From NCBI RefSeq assembly GCF_905163445.1, contig NC_053194.1, positions 10,768,921 through 10,832,920 on the forward strand: DNA of 64,000 nt. Reading direction: 5' to 3'. Shown in pieces: positions 41,701 to 52,540 of the stretch (positions are counted from its first letter, which is position 1; the number at the start of each line of letters is the position of its first letter). The position numbers and the translations under genes are program-made. Under the pieces are notes generated by a model, which had not been told where the DNA came from, searched no databases, and was given only the letters and a program-made list of their open reading frames with translations. This DNA comes from Pararge aegeria (lineage: Eukaryota > Arthropoda > Insecta > Lepidoptera > Nymphalidae).

Positions 41701-43029
41701 AAATACGAGAAACCAATGAAAATATTATTATCCAAGAAAGTGTACCTGATAAAACTACTTGAACTATCAAATTCGATCACTGATGGTGATACCGCACACC
41801 AAAGCGGTTTAATAAAAATGAAATGTATGGTTACGAAAAAGTGAATTAGGCACTGTTTATACCTATAAATCCCTATTCCTAATCACATAATGTATAATCA
41901 TTATTGCTTATGATATTAACGCTCGCCGTATCGATATCAACAGATAATCTTACACTATCAAATCATCTTACCGAGTCGTAAATATGCAGCGATAATGTAT
42001 GTTCGCCCGTTTTCATAACGCCTCGTAATAAGCCGCAGCGGTTAATACTTCATCAATAATTCATATGTAAGTGTTATTAGTAAGGTTTTAAAACGACAGA
42101 GCCGCGATCGGGTTTTTCTTATGCTTTATTTACACGTTGCGTCGGACAAATATAAGCGACCATGTATTGGTAAAGATAGGCATTTATACTTCCGGTGGGC
42201 TAGCTCTCTGCAATGTTTAATGTTTATTTTTGATCTAAAATTATTTTATGGCGCAAATAGCCGAATTGCGAGACGCTTTTTTGTGTCACCGCCGTACAAG
42301 TGCCTGGACTGAATCATATTAAATTGGCTTGTTTATTGAAGATGCGAAGTGACATTTGGGTAAACAATAGTTGATAAATTTATTAAAATGATTGAATCTT
42401 TACTGGGTCGTTTTCCACACATTATTTAATTTTTTTATCATTCCTTAAATTTCTTCCCACAAAAGACTAGTAGGCTGCTAAGACTGTTGGAAATTACGTT
42501 TGTTCGAAAATTTTATATTCGTATTACCTTATCTTATTATTTCAAAGTTTATACCTATAGAACAACCATGATACGAATACAGATGATGATACGATACAGT
42601 CCTTATACAAATAGTATTGAGATCGGCTTATTACGTGAATCTATTCAAGTCATGTTTTGTACCGTGTAGAGAAAACATTAGAAAATGTTGTTTGGAGTCG
42701 GCTTATTTATTTTTTAATTTTTTACCGGATTCTCTCTAATCTGCATATCATACTATTATCTAAAACTGTTCAGAGAAATCTTCTTTTTGTTAGTTAATAA
42801 CCAAAAAATATCTCTCGTCAAGCAGCTTATAACCGGAATTACTTATTGTGGATAAGCTAGCATAATATTGAGATGGAGAAATTCGACACGAGTGGCGTCA
42901 CCTATTAGGGATGAAGTTTAATTAATGTGAAGAGGGCCTTTTTTTTTTAAGATCACGTCACCGTGCCAAAATAGCTTTGAAAACAGTAACATTGAAGACT
43001 CACAATATCACTACCAATAGATTATTAAT
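41701..43029. other. No recognised feature over 1.3 kb
   Basis: AT-rich DNA; short frames only. Confidence 0.45.
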
Positions 43030-43309
43030 TAAATAAATAAATAAATAATAATAAATATACTACGACAATACACACATCGCCACCTAGCCCCAAAGTAAGC
43101 GTAGCTTGTGTTATGGGTACTAAAGATGACCGATGCATATTTTTATGAATGTATATATAATACATAAATACTTAAAAAATACATATAAACACCCAAACAC
43201 TGAAAACCCTTATGCTCATCACACAAACATTTTCCAGTTGTGGGAATCGAACCCACGGCCTTGGACTCAGAAAGCAGGGTCGCTGCCCACTGCGCCAGTC
43301 GGCCGTCAA
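43030..43309 (-). mobile_element. SINE family A, full length
   Basis: Complete head (GGCGCAGTGGGCAGCGACCC on the minus strand), B box, body, GGGGCTAGGTGGCGATGTG block and an AATA-rich tail. Apart from a short TATA expansion near 43150 it is close to the reference copy at 33618-33880, so it is one of the younger insertions. Confidence 0.95.
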
Positions 43310-43683
43310 TTAAATAGCAAAGTTAAATAAAAATGTCGTATTCTTCTTAAAAAGTGTTTAGCAACGTTATCTCAAAATGTCTGAATTAAAAATAAACTAG
43401 TTGAGTTTTAACAGCGGCCTCTATAATTTTTTTTGTTGCTTTGGATTTTAGACTTTTACTAGTACAATTTATCCTATACAAATAGTTAGGTATGTTATAT
43501 GCACCATCTAACAATTTTTATAACACTCTTTCTCATATTGGTTGAGTGGACGAGATAGCTTTCTATGAAGTGCCGCCAAATTTTACTTGTAGACTGTTTA
43601 TTATTTCTTTCTTCGGTTTTTTATAATCGCTGTGCTGTAAGATAAAATAATATTGATTCATTTATTCATACAATGTTATCATG
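43310..43683. other. No recognised feature
   Basis: AT-rich DNA. Confidence 0.5.
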
Positions 43684-43872
43684 CAGCATGGCTAGCACGA
43701 GATAAAAATGCAGGAGGCAGGAGATAAAAATGATATCCCCCGATTATACCACTAATAGAGTTAACGTGTCCACCTCCTAAAGCCCGTTAACATGGAATAG
43801 GAGAAGTTTACCTCCGTTTATTATTACACATATATTATTTGCCTGATAGCACGGGCAGGAGATAAAATGTTT
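43684..43872. mobile_element. Unclassified repeat with AGGAGATAAAA motifs
   Basis: GCACGAGATAAAAATG, CAGGAGATAAAAATGATATC and GCACGGGCAGGAGATAAAATG occur inside 190 bp, with ATCCCCCGATTATACCAC and CCTCCTAAAGCCCGTTAACATG between them. I recall this arrangement as a repeated element in Lepidoptera. No terminal structure or target duplication was seen. Confidence 0.4.
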
Positions 43873-44391
43873 ATTATTATTTATTAAATAGAGATTATTT
43901 ATTCAATCCTACTTTTTTAGGCAGTCCTGAAACAATTTAAAGTTGTAGATACGGCGGTAACATTGGCCTGGCCGCTTTCAGCAAATTTCACACTTCCCGA
44001 TGAAAGTTTTAACACAATTACCTAGTCCACTGCCATTTCCCCCGGTCCTCGAAGCCTGAACGGGAAAAAACTTGGCAAAGAACAAACTAACCAACGGTCC
44101 AATTTAGCAACATTCGTATAAAGTTTAATGTACCAAATCTGAAATGTAACCGCGTATTCGCATTTTAACTAAGTATACAACCGGCTACTGACATATAAAC
44201 TTTTTCATACACTTTTTTATTTAGTTTTCATCCATAATGAATGAGTGTATGTTAGTTTATTTCGAGTTGTTGTTCGTTCCACTTTTATCTGAGAATTACA
44301 TAGGCATAATACTTTTATTTGAGCTATTTTCACTAGTACCTATAACATTAAAAGTTAGTATTATTTTATCAAACTAGAATATTTGAAAAAC
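43873..44391. other. No recognised feature
   Basis: AT-rich DNA. Confidence 0.5.
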
Positions 44392-44495
44392 TCTCTGTCG
44401 CAGTGTTGAGAGATGCTGCGTGTATGAATAAGCATGGGGTCCCTGGTTCGATCCCCGTCAGGGGCAATTTGGGATTTTGTAATTTGTGAATTTTT
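44392..44495 (+). mobile_element. SINE family B-like head
   Basis: GTCGCAGTGTTGAGAG (weak A box) and CCCTGGTTCGATCCCCGTCA (good B box) are followed by GGGCAATTTGGGATTTTGTAATTTGTGAATTTT, the linker typical of family B. The copy stops at the palindrome that follows. Confidence 0.7.
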
Positions 44496-44530
44496 ATTTT
44501 TTTATTTTACTAGTAGTAAAATAAAAAAAT
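44496..44530. repeat. Perfect hairpin, 17-bp arms, 1-bp centre
   Basis: ATTTTTTTATTTTACTA, then G, then the exact reverse complement. The left arm continues the SINE B linker, so the right arm appears to be an inverted copy of SINE sequence. Confidence 0.95.
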
Positions 44531-45578
44531 TAAAAGTTAGCCCCTGACAATCTCACGTGATAGTAATTGATTAGTCTTAGCCTAATAACTTTTAACAGCT
44601 GTTATTATTAAATCACTTTAGAATTCTTCTGTGGAAATTTATTATAAAAAATTCTCAACTCTCTTATATAGAGGTTTTAGTAGTAGAAAAAATAACTTTT
44701 ATTTTTATAACAATGAAAGTTATATAAATTTGAATTGAGAAACAAAATGATTTTTGTTACCACTGCACGCTTATTTAGTGACAATATCGTAGTAATTTAT
44801 ACAAACGTATTTTAAAAATGAAAACTTTTCGTACCCTGAATAGATATATTCTTTAATCTTCTCAATGTTCTAATATACAGTACGTACAGTATATTGTCAT
44901 TAATTATAATTTAATTGTTTATTTACAGACCATTTAAATTGTTCCATGTAGGGTAGCTATGTTAAATTGCGTTCCATAATTTCCGGTTACATGATCTATA
45001 AAAGCTTTATACGACTGTATATCAAAATGGCTGTCGGAATTCGGTAATTTAACGCTTATTCGCGTAAGCCCATTCTATACGGCGTATGGACACAAAATTA
45101 CGCTGGGAATCTCCCTACAATCCAATGTAAAATAAATTAAGTCTGCGTACACAAAATAACTGAGAACAGATTAGATTTGCGGGTACGAGATACCGCTGAA
45201 ATCAAATTTTGTTTACACGAAAAACATGTCCGTGCAAAGTGAGGATCATTTTATCAGTGAGGGAGTCGCACGGAGAGACATCAAAAGATGTATAATATGA
45301 CGCGTATGGAGCACTTTTTACGTGTTGTGAATACACTGCGTGATGTATGTAAACAAATTTACCAACTTTTGATTAGATCAAGAGAGTATACGCGACCGAA
45401 ATAAAAGACTGCTCTAGCTTGGCACAATGGCTGGCTCATTTTTGTCACATCCGACCGTTGTCGGTTCCGCTTGTGTGATTTAGTGGTGATCTCTCAAAGA
45501 TTGGAGAGGAGATCTTAGATACTCTTTGCGTCGTTGGAAAATGTCTACGAACTTGAAACAAACAAATAAAGTTTGTTT
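44531..45578. other. No recognised feature
   Basis: AT-rich DNA with a near-palindrome AATATACAGTACGTACAGTATATT near 44872. No gene. Confidence 0.5.
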
Positions 45579-45695
45579 TTGATTTTTTACTTCCCTTGAC
45601 TGCAATCTCAACTTGATAGTAGCGGGCTTACTAGTATTAAAACCCTTATCCGTTTCAAACGCTTAATCGCTTGAATCACCAGATACATCTCTTTG
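45579..45695 (-). mobile_element. SINE family B tail fragment
   Basis: CCCTTGACTGCAATCTCAAC, GATAGTAGCGGGCTTAC and CGCTTAATCGCTTGAATCACC are minus-strand family B blocks. It abuts the plus-strand copy at 45697 head to head. Confidence 0.65.
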
Positions 45696-45696
45696 A

Positions 45697-45985
45697 CGAC
45701 CTACCTGGAGGTTCCATGTTCGATTCCCTGGAAGGGCAATTTAGGAATTTTTGATTTCTGAATTTTCTTTTGTGTAACTAGCCACGGTCAAAGCCTCCAA
45801 CCAGACCGTCACCCTACCGACAAAGACGTACCGCTAAACGACTGAGCGTCCAGGTATGAAGTCGCGTAGAAACCGGTTAGGGGTGCCTATAAATATAAAT
45901 AAATATAACTGCCATACTCCCTAACAGGTTAGCCCACTAGTCTAAGATGGTCTAAGACCAACTTATAATGACTTCTGAGTAATGT
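45697..45985 (+). mobile_element. SINE family B, near full length
   Basis: Head with GTTCGATTCCCTGG, linker GGGCAATTTAGGAATTTTTG, body with GACAAAGACGTACCGCTAAACG and GAAACCGGTTAGGGG, and a degraded tail. Together with the adjoining minus fragment it forms a large inverted pair. Confidence 0.75.
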
Positions 45986-46020
45986 AGAGTTGTGTAATTT
46001 TGTAATATTACAGTAGACCT

Positions 46021-46280
46021 TTTCTTCTTCTTCTTGAAGTGCCAGTTCCTCTTGGAGGTTGGCAAATATTAAGGCTGTCTAGACTTTGGACGCAGTTGCA
46101 CGGAACAATGATCGGGTACTTTCCCTAAACCATTGGTGTCAATTTTTCAGCCACGATGCTCTTCATCGGCCAGGTGGTATTTTCCCCTGAATAATGAATT
46201 GAAGGAGGTCATATATATTTTTTTCTCATAATATGACCAAAATACTCTAACTTTCGCTTTTTAAAATATATAATAAATTA
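46021..46280 (-). mobile_element. Probable GAA-tailed LINE remnant
   Basis: It starts CTTCTTCTTCTTGAAGTG (a (GAA)n tail on the minus strand). The following sequence around GGACGCAGTTGCACGGAACAATG and ATATGACCAAAATACTCTAACTTTCGC I recall from a lepidopteran LINE 3' end. No intact coding remains. Confidence 0.5.
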
Positions 46281-46361
46281 TTCAAAGCCAAAAAAGACTA
46301 CCTTTTTTGTCTAGTTTCCAGGGCAGGCCAGGAATTGTGAGGTATTGGATTTGAGCCGTGA

Positions 46362-46398
46362 TAAATTCTTAATAAAACCGGGTTTTATTAAGAATTTA
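46362..46398. repeat. Perfect hairpin, 18-bp arms, 1-bp centre
   Basis: TAAATTCTTAATAAAACC, G, then the exact reverse complement. Confidence 0.95.
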
Positions 46399-46493
46399 AT
46401 TGAAAAAAATGGAACTTTCAGCCCCCGCGCCTTAGTGAGTACGTTTAACTCTCAGCCCCCGTTATTGTATCTAACATGTGATTTTAATCCTTA

Positions 46494-46602
46494 ATGCCCA
46501 CCCGCATTGAGGCGTTGTGGATCCTTTGCTCTAAAATCCAATCTACTATAAGAAAGGAGGCCTGTTCCCAGCTGTTGATGAAAACAGGCTGTGGTATACA
46601 TA
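46494..46602 (+). mobile_element. GAT-tailed LINE/SINE 3' end fragment
   Basis: CCCACCCGCATTGAGGCG, TTGCTCTAAAATCCAATCT, AAAGGAGGCCTGTTCCCAGC and AACAGGCTGTGG follow the order of the 3' end at 62990-63115. The (GAT)n tail is reduced. The open frame starting here is not a gene. Confidence 0.6.
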
Positions 46603-47419
46603 ACTTTTTTTTTAACTACAAAATTCGAGTCTGTAATAACTATGTTACGATGAAATCAATACCTTACCAGCGGCTTATGACGTTGATGAAGATACTAAAT
46701 CCATCTACGCCAGAACTCCGTTGTATATGACACGTCGTAACTTCAGCGTGCAGGGGCCATGACTAATAACTAACACTACGCAGAATTGAAACTGAAGTCT
46801 CCGGCTTCAACATAGGTCAGGCAGCCCAGTCATGAACAAGACTGAGCTATCGAAATAAATTAGCCGTGGTGTTGTATCGCTGAAACAATACCGCTGTCAC
46901 GGTGGCCGTCGTATCGGTTGTCTCCGCTTGTCCACTTCGCACTTAACCGTCACAGGCCAATTATAAACTCTATTGTACTGTGATAAATCCCAAATTTCCT
47001 TGTCGTCTTCTCGTTAGTTCACGAAGCAGCTAGTGTTGCAACTGGCAGGTGACACGAGCCTCTATAAATCTGCCCCGCATAGCCCCCGTCGTAAACACAG
47101 GCGGAGCAACAATCCTTTGATCTAAACGACCAAGAACTCAATAATTTGCTATTACTTCACCATTATCCCCGAAGAAAGTGTGGTTCCAAGTAAATAATAC
47201 CTTATTGTGTACGGAATTTTATTGGCCATAAATGTATAAGATGCAGTTTGGATACATTGTAGCGACTTCCGTTAGGTTATATTATAATATTCTAATTTTT
47301 CTTGAATTACTGATGTTTTAAGAGTTTCAGAAGCTTATTAAAAGCAAATAAGGCCAAATAGAACATCTAGTGTAAATTTTTCGGTAAATTAATTATTTCC
47401 AAATACTGTGTTTCTTAGT
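46603..47419. other. No recognised feature
   Basis: A moderately GC-rich patch at 46860-47110 matched nothing. No coding-like frame. Confidence 0.45.
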
Positions 47420-47466
47420 TGTGCAGTTTTTCTTCCTACATGTGTTGTAGGAAGAAAAACTGCACA
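47420..47466. repeat. Perfect hairpin, 21-bp arms, 5-bp loop
   Basis: The left arm begins TGTGCAGTTTTTCTTCCTAC and pairs over 21 bp with 47446-47466 around the loop TGTGT. It is the longest simple hairpin in the window. The stem is too short and too perfect for a typical insect pre-miRNA. Confidence 0.95.
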
Positions 47467-47879
47467 TAAAACGAAAATATGGTTATTTAATATAAGCGCA
47501 CTCATATCTTATCGCTGTATTCAAAATAGATTATATTGGTGCACTCTGGAAAAAAAAGGAGTAATAAAAGATTAACAAATAAATGTTAATTGAACTATAC
47601 AAAATATATATATATATATTGTTACAGACAGACTCTGTATTTGAAACATCTATCTTAGTTTCAGGTATAAAAAAGAAAATTGTGTAGAAAAATCAATTAA
47701 ATTCAGAAATCGTTTTTTTTTTTCACTTTATTTCAATTTTTTATCTTTATCAACCCTCAATGCGATTTTATTAAGCTTGCAACAAGCACGTGCGGATTGT
47801 TTTGCAATAGGACAAAATTCATAAAAGCCTAGTTTCTATACGCCCCTTTAAAACCTGAAGATTTACATTTGATTACGAG
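47467..47879. other. No gene; (TA)n run at 47606-47620
   Basis: AT-rich DNA with a short TA microsatellite. Confidence 0.5.
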
Positions 47880-47960
47880 GAAGCGCTCTTGGCTGCGACC
47901 TCACCTAAAAGTGACTGATGATAGAGTCAGGGATGGAAGCCCGTTCCTAAACATGTCCTG
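47880..47960 (-). mobile_element. SINE family B tail scrap
   Basis: TGCGACCTCACCT, GTGACTGATGATAGAGTC and GGATGGAAGCCCG weakly follow the family B tail in reverse. Confidence 0.35.
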
Positions 47961-48509
47961 TGTAATATCAAGAGGCCGTCGAAATATCGAGTTAAATCAC
48001 TTGCCACCTCTATAATCGGAACCTTGCGTATTTAGAAGGTTTGGCTAGAGAACTCGTCGAAAAATCGAGTTAAGATTGTATCATACTTGCCACCTAAGGT
48101 GATCATTTAGCCAGTGTGCGTTCAATCGACGAGTAACTTCGCACCTTAGTGAACCAAGGCAGGTTCAAGCCCCCGGCTGGCTAGATTTACGAGGCGGCAA
48201 TCACATGCCTCCTACCTGTTACCGATCGCCTTTCGAGATAAAATTTAAGGTATATCGTGGAGACTGAACCCGTACCCATTCTTGTCAATTAAAAAAGTAA
48301 AGGAAAACCCTTTACTTTTTATCGGAGTTTTTTCTTTGTGAGTAATGATGATAACTGTCATCTGCTATTTTCTCTTGAACTATGGAATGAAACTGGTTTT
48401 GTTGGTTTTGTAGTTTGCATTTTGGAAAGCGGATCATGCGATCCTAAGTTCGAATTTGGAAAATATTGTTTAGTTATTGGATAGTTAATAATAATCGCAC
48501 AGGCCCAGC
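47961..48509. other. No recognised feature
   Basis: A 12-bp-arm hairpin (AAAAAGTAAAGG/CCTTTACTTTTT) lies near 48293-48320, and a tRNA-like B-box fragment (GCAGGTTCAAGCCCCCGG) near 48161-48178. No gene. Confidence 0.45.
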
Positions 48510-48625
48510 ATGGTATAATATACAATGGGTACTATGGTACCCTTAATCCCTTGTCATTGTGGGAGGATACTTGTACCCTGTAGTGGGCCGGTGTTTGGTT
48601 CGATATGATTATGATGATGGGTTAA
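48510..48625 (-). mobile_element. CR1/Zenon-like LINE 3' terminal fragment
   Basis: CTTGTCATTGTGGGAGGATAC, TGTACCCTGTAGTGGGCCGG and a GATGATGG tail are the reverse complement of the start of the 3' end block seen at 48748-48945. It lies about 125 bp from that plus-strand copy, in opposite orientation. Confidence 0.65.
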
Positions 48626-48747
48626 TTCTGTAAAGAATCAGGCCGAAGATAAGAAAACGTCTATATCCATTTTGTTCCCGTGCCTCGGATGTGTAGGTAC
48701 ATACAGGTTAAAAGATTCTGCGTTCGATTGTTAGTCAGGTTTTCCAG

Positions 48748-48945
48748 TCATCATTATCATGTTTCTCAATCAACTACCTTTCCACTACAGGGCTCTCAAA
48801 ATGAGAAGGGTTCAGGCTGCATCAGTGCAGCACGCTGGCCAAGTGCGGATTGGTAGACTTCAAACTCCGTTGAGAACATTATTAAAATCTCTCAGGCTCG
48901 CAGGTTTCCTCACGGCGCTTTCCTTCCCCGTTAAGATAATATTAA
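48748..48945 (+). mobile_element. CR1/Zenon-like LINE 3' end
   Basis: TCATCATTATCATG, CACTACAGGGCTCTC, AATGAGAAGGGTTCAGGC, CACGCTGGCCAAGTGCGGATTGG, GAACATTATTAAAATCTCTCAGG, GCAGGTTTCCTCACGGCG and CTTTCCTTC follow the order of a very abundant lepidopteran LINE end that I associate with CR1/Zenon. The 64-codon frame across it is an artefact. Confidence 0.75.
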
Positions 48946-49554
48946 ATTTCTGAAAATAAAAAATATACGTTGCCTAACAGAAAATACAAATACCGAATAC
49001 ATATCCTAAAAGTGCAATGGGAAACCCGTTACCACAGATTTCGCTATAAAGAAAGCTACAGTTATAAAAGTGCATCCGTTGCACGAAGTTCAATCCCATA
49101 TTTCAACCCTCCCATTGTAACTGCCCATGGTTAGTTATGTGCGCGTCGAGCGGGTCTCATTGTTTCCATCGCACCTCAAAGATAATACGATTCCGTTTCA
49201 TTGATAAATATAACTTGACGGGCTTCGTAATTTAGTTTAAACACGGCGAGATAGCGGGATCTTTTTCGTTATAATTTTTTTTATAAATGTTGAGATTTTA
49301 GGACTGTCATTCTGTGTTACGACCACCCAAACAGTTATAGATTTTCTCTAAAAATGTATTTTTAATACCATATTACAAAAAAAAAAACATTATTTCAGCC
49401 CAAAATCAACAAAACGTACAAACGCCTGTTTTTATCGGAATCCGATACTGACACTTGTAAGGAATAAAATACATACGACTATGTACTATAAAGAAAAATA
49501 AGGCATCGTGAGACAGCTATCCTTAATTACCGTTAAAAATAGGACGGTTGATGA
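48946..49554. other. No recognised feature
   Basis: AT-rich DNA, nothing recognised. Confidence 0.5.
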
Positions 49555-49864
49555 TTTTTTTTCTTTTTCCTCTACAAGTTAGCTACCCTTGACAGCAATC
49601 TGACATGGTGGTAAGTTATTACGCAGTCTAAGGTGGTAGCGGGCTAACCTGCTAGGGAGTATGGTAGTCATATCTGTAACAGGTACCTACGCGAAATCGC
49701 ACCGGAACACTAAATCGCGGAGCGGCACGTCTTGGTCAAAGCCTCCAACCAGACCAGACCAGAGAAAAATCTGAATTAATAAAAGCCCAAATAGCCTCTG
49801 CCGGGAATCCAACCCGTTACCTCCCGTTAATTCATAGCGTTCACCTTTGCGCACCGTTGGGTCG
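49555..49864 (-). mobile_element. SINE family B, near full length
   Basis: Tail (CTCTACAAGTTAGC in plus sense), body (GGTGGTAGCGGGCTAACCTGC, GAACACTAAATCGC), linker, and a head with GCCGGGAATCCAACCCG (B box region) are all present. The A-box end near 49850 is weaker. Confidence 0.85.
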
Positions 49865-49879
49865 ACTTGTTGAATGAGA

Positions 49880-49985
49880 AGCTTGCTTGGACACTGTCAG
49901 CTCCGTTCTCATGTCTCCTATGTGAAAGCAGGCCAGAGCCCAGAAGTGGGTCATTAATATGCTGGGTGATGATGATAATGTATCC
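49880..49985 (+). mobile_element. GAT-tailed LINE/SINE 3' end fragment
   Basis: GGCCAGAGCCCAGAAGTGGG, CATTAATATGCTGGG and GATGATGATAATG give the terminal block and simple tail, as at 58928-58985. Confidence 0.6.
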
Positions 49986-51202
49986 TTATTTCTGTATCCT
50001 TATTTCCCTACTTAATTTTTCAAATGCGATAGTTGCTGCGTGAAAGAAGGACATCTATTTAAACTTGTTCTTTTAGATATAAAATGTCATGTATATATTT
50101 GCAAGTCATGAACACAAATATTATCAAAATCCGTTTAGTCACTTCAGCTTAAAGAGGTAATAGCAACATTTATTTGGGTCTATCGTTTACCAAGCGTTCC
50201 TTTTCTTTGATATTCAGGTTTCCTCCGGCACAAAAACTATTTGCAGTATTTCGCGAACGTCACCCCGTTACTCTATTGCAAACTAAATTTAAAAAGAAAC
50301 CAAGAAAGAATCTATCGCATTTATAATATTGGTAAGGATATAAGTACAGTTACCTTAAGGTGAGTGGGCAAAATGACAAAGCGGTCGAATCTAATTAAAG
50401 GGAACATTCTCATCTCGCCCGCGACAATTTTATGTCCAGATTTAAGACTTTGCACAGTAAAACGTAGGGATTTACGAGCAGGCACTCCCCGGGCGACGGA
50501 TAATTTTCGCGATTGTACCTTTTAATGACTCCAGGACGTGCGTCCGACGTTATTATGGATCAATATATTACGCGTGTCCGCGAATGTCACGATCTTGTAT
50601 AAGATCGCTATCGAAATACCAATTGCAAATGTGAACAGGCTAATAATTCAACGTAATATATTGTTATTTTATTACATAGAACTTTTAGTGCCTCGGATAG
50701 AGTATTTACATGAGCTCGTTGTTCCCGGACTGTGAGCTGCAGTCATCTAGGTGATAATAATCTGTAATCCCATGTAAAAGATTGCTCGGACCCGGCTGCG
50801 CTATCGCAAAGAAGACTTGTTATTTATATTTAACTGGATTTTTTAATTATTTTTATTTACTGTTTCTATTTTAAAACGACTTAGAAAAGGCCTTTTCTGT
50901 ATATAATTTCGTATGTCGGTACCTACATTTCTTCTTTATTCAGATAGTTAAAGTAGTGGACACCACTCGTCTGAAATGATGATGATTTAATCAATGACTC
51001 TCTGCAGAGTACCGGCTTCTTTATAATAGAAAATACTTATGAACGAGTATCCTCATTGGGCTGTAAAATTGAATTGGCGAGCTTAAGTAAACTAGTGCAA
51101 ATTTAAATATGACATACGAGAAAGTGTTACAGAGGTTTGACGAAGCCGTCCATACAAAGAAACTTGCGGAACCTGCACTAGCCTCAGTAGTAAGGATCTG
51201 AT
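49986..51202. other. No recognised feature over 1.2 kb
   Basis: AT-rich DNA with a GC-richer patch near 50400-50560. Frames of about 65 codons only. Confidence 0.45.
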
Positions 51203-51529
51203 GACCTCCCTGGCGCAGCGGTGAGCGGTGTGAATTTAAGTAAGACGTCCCAGGTTCCATTCCCGGCAGGGGAAGTTGGGAAAATTATAATTTCTGAATT
51301 TTCTCTAGTCTTGTCTGATGGGAGGCTTAAGCCGTGGCTAATTACCGACAAAGACGTGCCGCTAAGCGACTTAGTGTTCCAGTGTGATGTCGCGTAGAAA
51401 CCGATTAGGGGTATGACTACCACACTCCCTAACTGGTTAGCCCTCTACCATCATAGACTGCATCATCACTTACCAGGTGAGATTGCAGTCAAAGGCTTAA
51501 GGTTAACTTGTAGTGAATAAAAAAAAAGG
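51203..51529 (+). mobile_element. SINE family B, full length (best copy)
   Basis: A box TGGCGCAGCGGT (51211-51222) and B box GGTTCCATTCC (51253-51263) lie in the tRNA-like head. Then come the linker GGGGAAGTTGGGAAAATTATAATTTCTG, the body with GACAAAGACGTGCCGCTAAG and AGAAACCGATTAGGGGTATG, and the tail AACTTGTAGTGAATAAAAAAAAA. It is the reference for family B here. Opposite-strand frames through it (79 codons twice) are artefacts. Confidence 0.92.
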
Positions 51530-51949
51530 AACCAACATAGCTTTACAATGGCAGTGTGGTCGGTTATCATTTACCACGTTATCAAATGCGTCTGTATCCC
51601 TTCATTATACTTAGTGCAAGCCCATTGATGTAATCGAAAACAAAACCTAAAAATATTCGTAGACTTACCTAGCCCAAAAAATAGCTATGTTATAGATAAA
51701 CGCGGTTGAGCCTGCCCGCGCAATATTATCCAATTACCGGTCTATATTGCGTATCGCTAAACCGTGTAAAATCCGCGCGGCGCCGCGGTACAACGCAACA
51801 TTATTGTTTACGAATCACTTAACACTTCCACCGTCCGGGCCCGTGTTTACCGGCTTCTCTAATAAATTATTTTATGCAGGTGCTAGTGTCCTACTAGAAT
51901 TATCACTACAAATTATTTTATGTAATAGAAAATAGTCTTACACATCGTC
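51530..51949. other. No recognised feature
   Basis: A GC-rich patch (51765-51845) with CGCGCGGCGCCGCGG; no gene recognised. Confidence 0.45.
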
Positions 51950-52350
51950 AAAAAGCCCCCCTGGCAAGACTGACTAAGATACTAAGACTGGCAGCATTAC
52001 CGTACTGTATAGCGATGGACAACCTTTTGGCCAGGTAATCCCCAGAGCGAGGATCACACCCCGGTTTCCCGCAAACGGCGCCCAATCTTCCGGATGAAAC
52101 TCTTAGTTCTTCCTCCCCAGCAACCATTTGTCTCCACCGCGAACCGGACGATGAGGTTTGGTTGAAATTTGGGCATATTTTTGATGTTTTCTGCAGCGGC
52201 GCCGACCTCCTCGCGGTCTAGCCGATATGGCTGGGCACAAACGTGCTGACGCACGTCTCGTCCCGTAACTGGCATTTGCCGTTTTGCCAAGGGTCAGGCC
52301 ATCATGGCGCTTACCGTCTGTGCGGCTCAGGCCCGACTTAAGTACACAGG
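51950..52350 (-). mobile_element. Decayed retroelement C-terminal domain (QRGNAAS type)
   Basis: The minus strand shows, split over three frames, GLSRTDGKRHDGLTLGKT, then VRFAVETNGCWGGRTKSFIR with KIGRRLRE, then CDPRSGDYLAKRLSIAIQYG ending NAAS. Together these match the C-terminal module of an invertebrate retroelement protein (DGKRPDG, then VETxGxWGxxxxxFI, then DPRxxxYLxxRxxxAIQxGNAAS). The end of the same module is at 28132-28290. At least two frameshifts show a pseudogene. This explains the two overlapping minus-strand frames of 78 and 109 codons. Confidence 0.7.
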
Positions 52351-52540
52351 GAACGTTTACAGAGATGTTCGTTACGTAAGAAAAAAATTGTATTGTTGAA
52401 CGTACCACTAATGTCGGTATATTATAGGACAACTCTTTTGTACCAATTTCTATAAAGAGAAAGATTATTTTCTTTGTTTATTTGTACCGAATAGGCTCTG
52501 TTACTAATGAACGATACTAACTATTTTTTTTACCAATAAA
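52351..52540. other. No recognised feature
   Basis: AT-rich DNA. Confidence 0.5.

Noticed and set aside
44392..44470. Possible tRNA gene (good B box)
   Set aside because: No acceptor or anticodon stem closes, and a family B SINE linker follows, so it is a SINE head.
47420..47466. microRNA precursor
   Set aside because: The stem is 21 bp, perfect, with a 5-base loop; a typical pre-miRNA is longer and imperfect. Kept as a hairpin only.
51021..51423. Two 79-codon minus-strand frames
   Set aside because: They are antisense to a full-length SINE family B copy.
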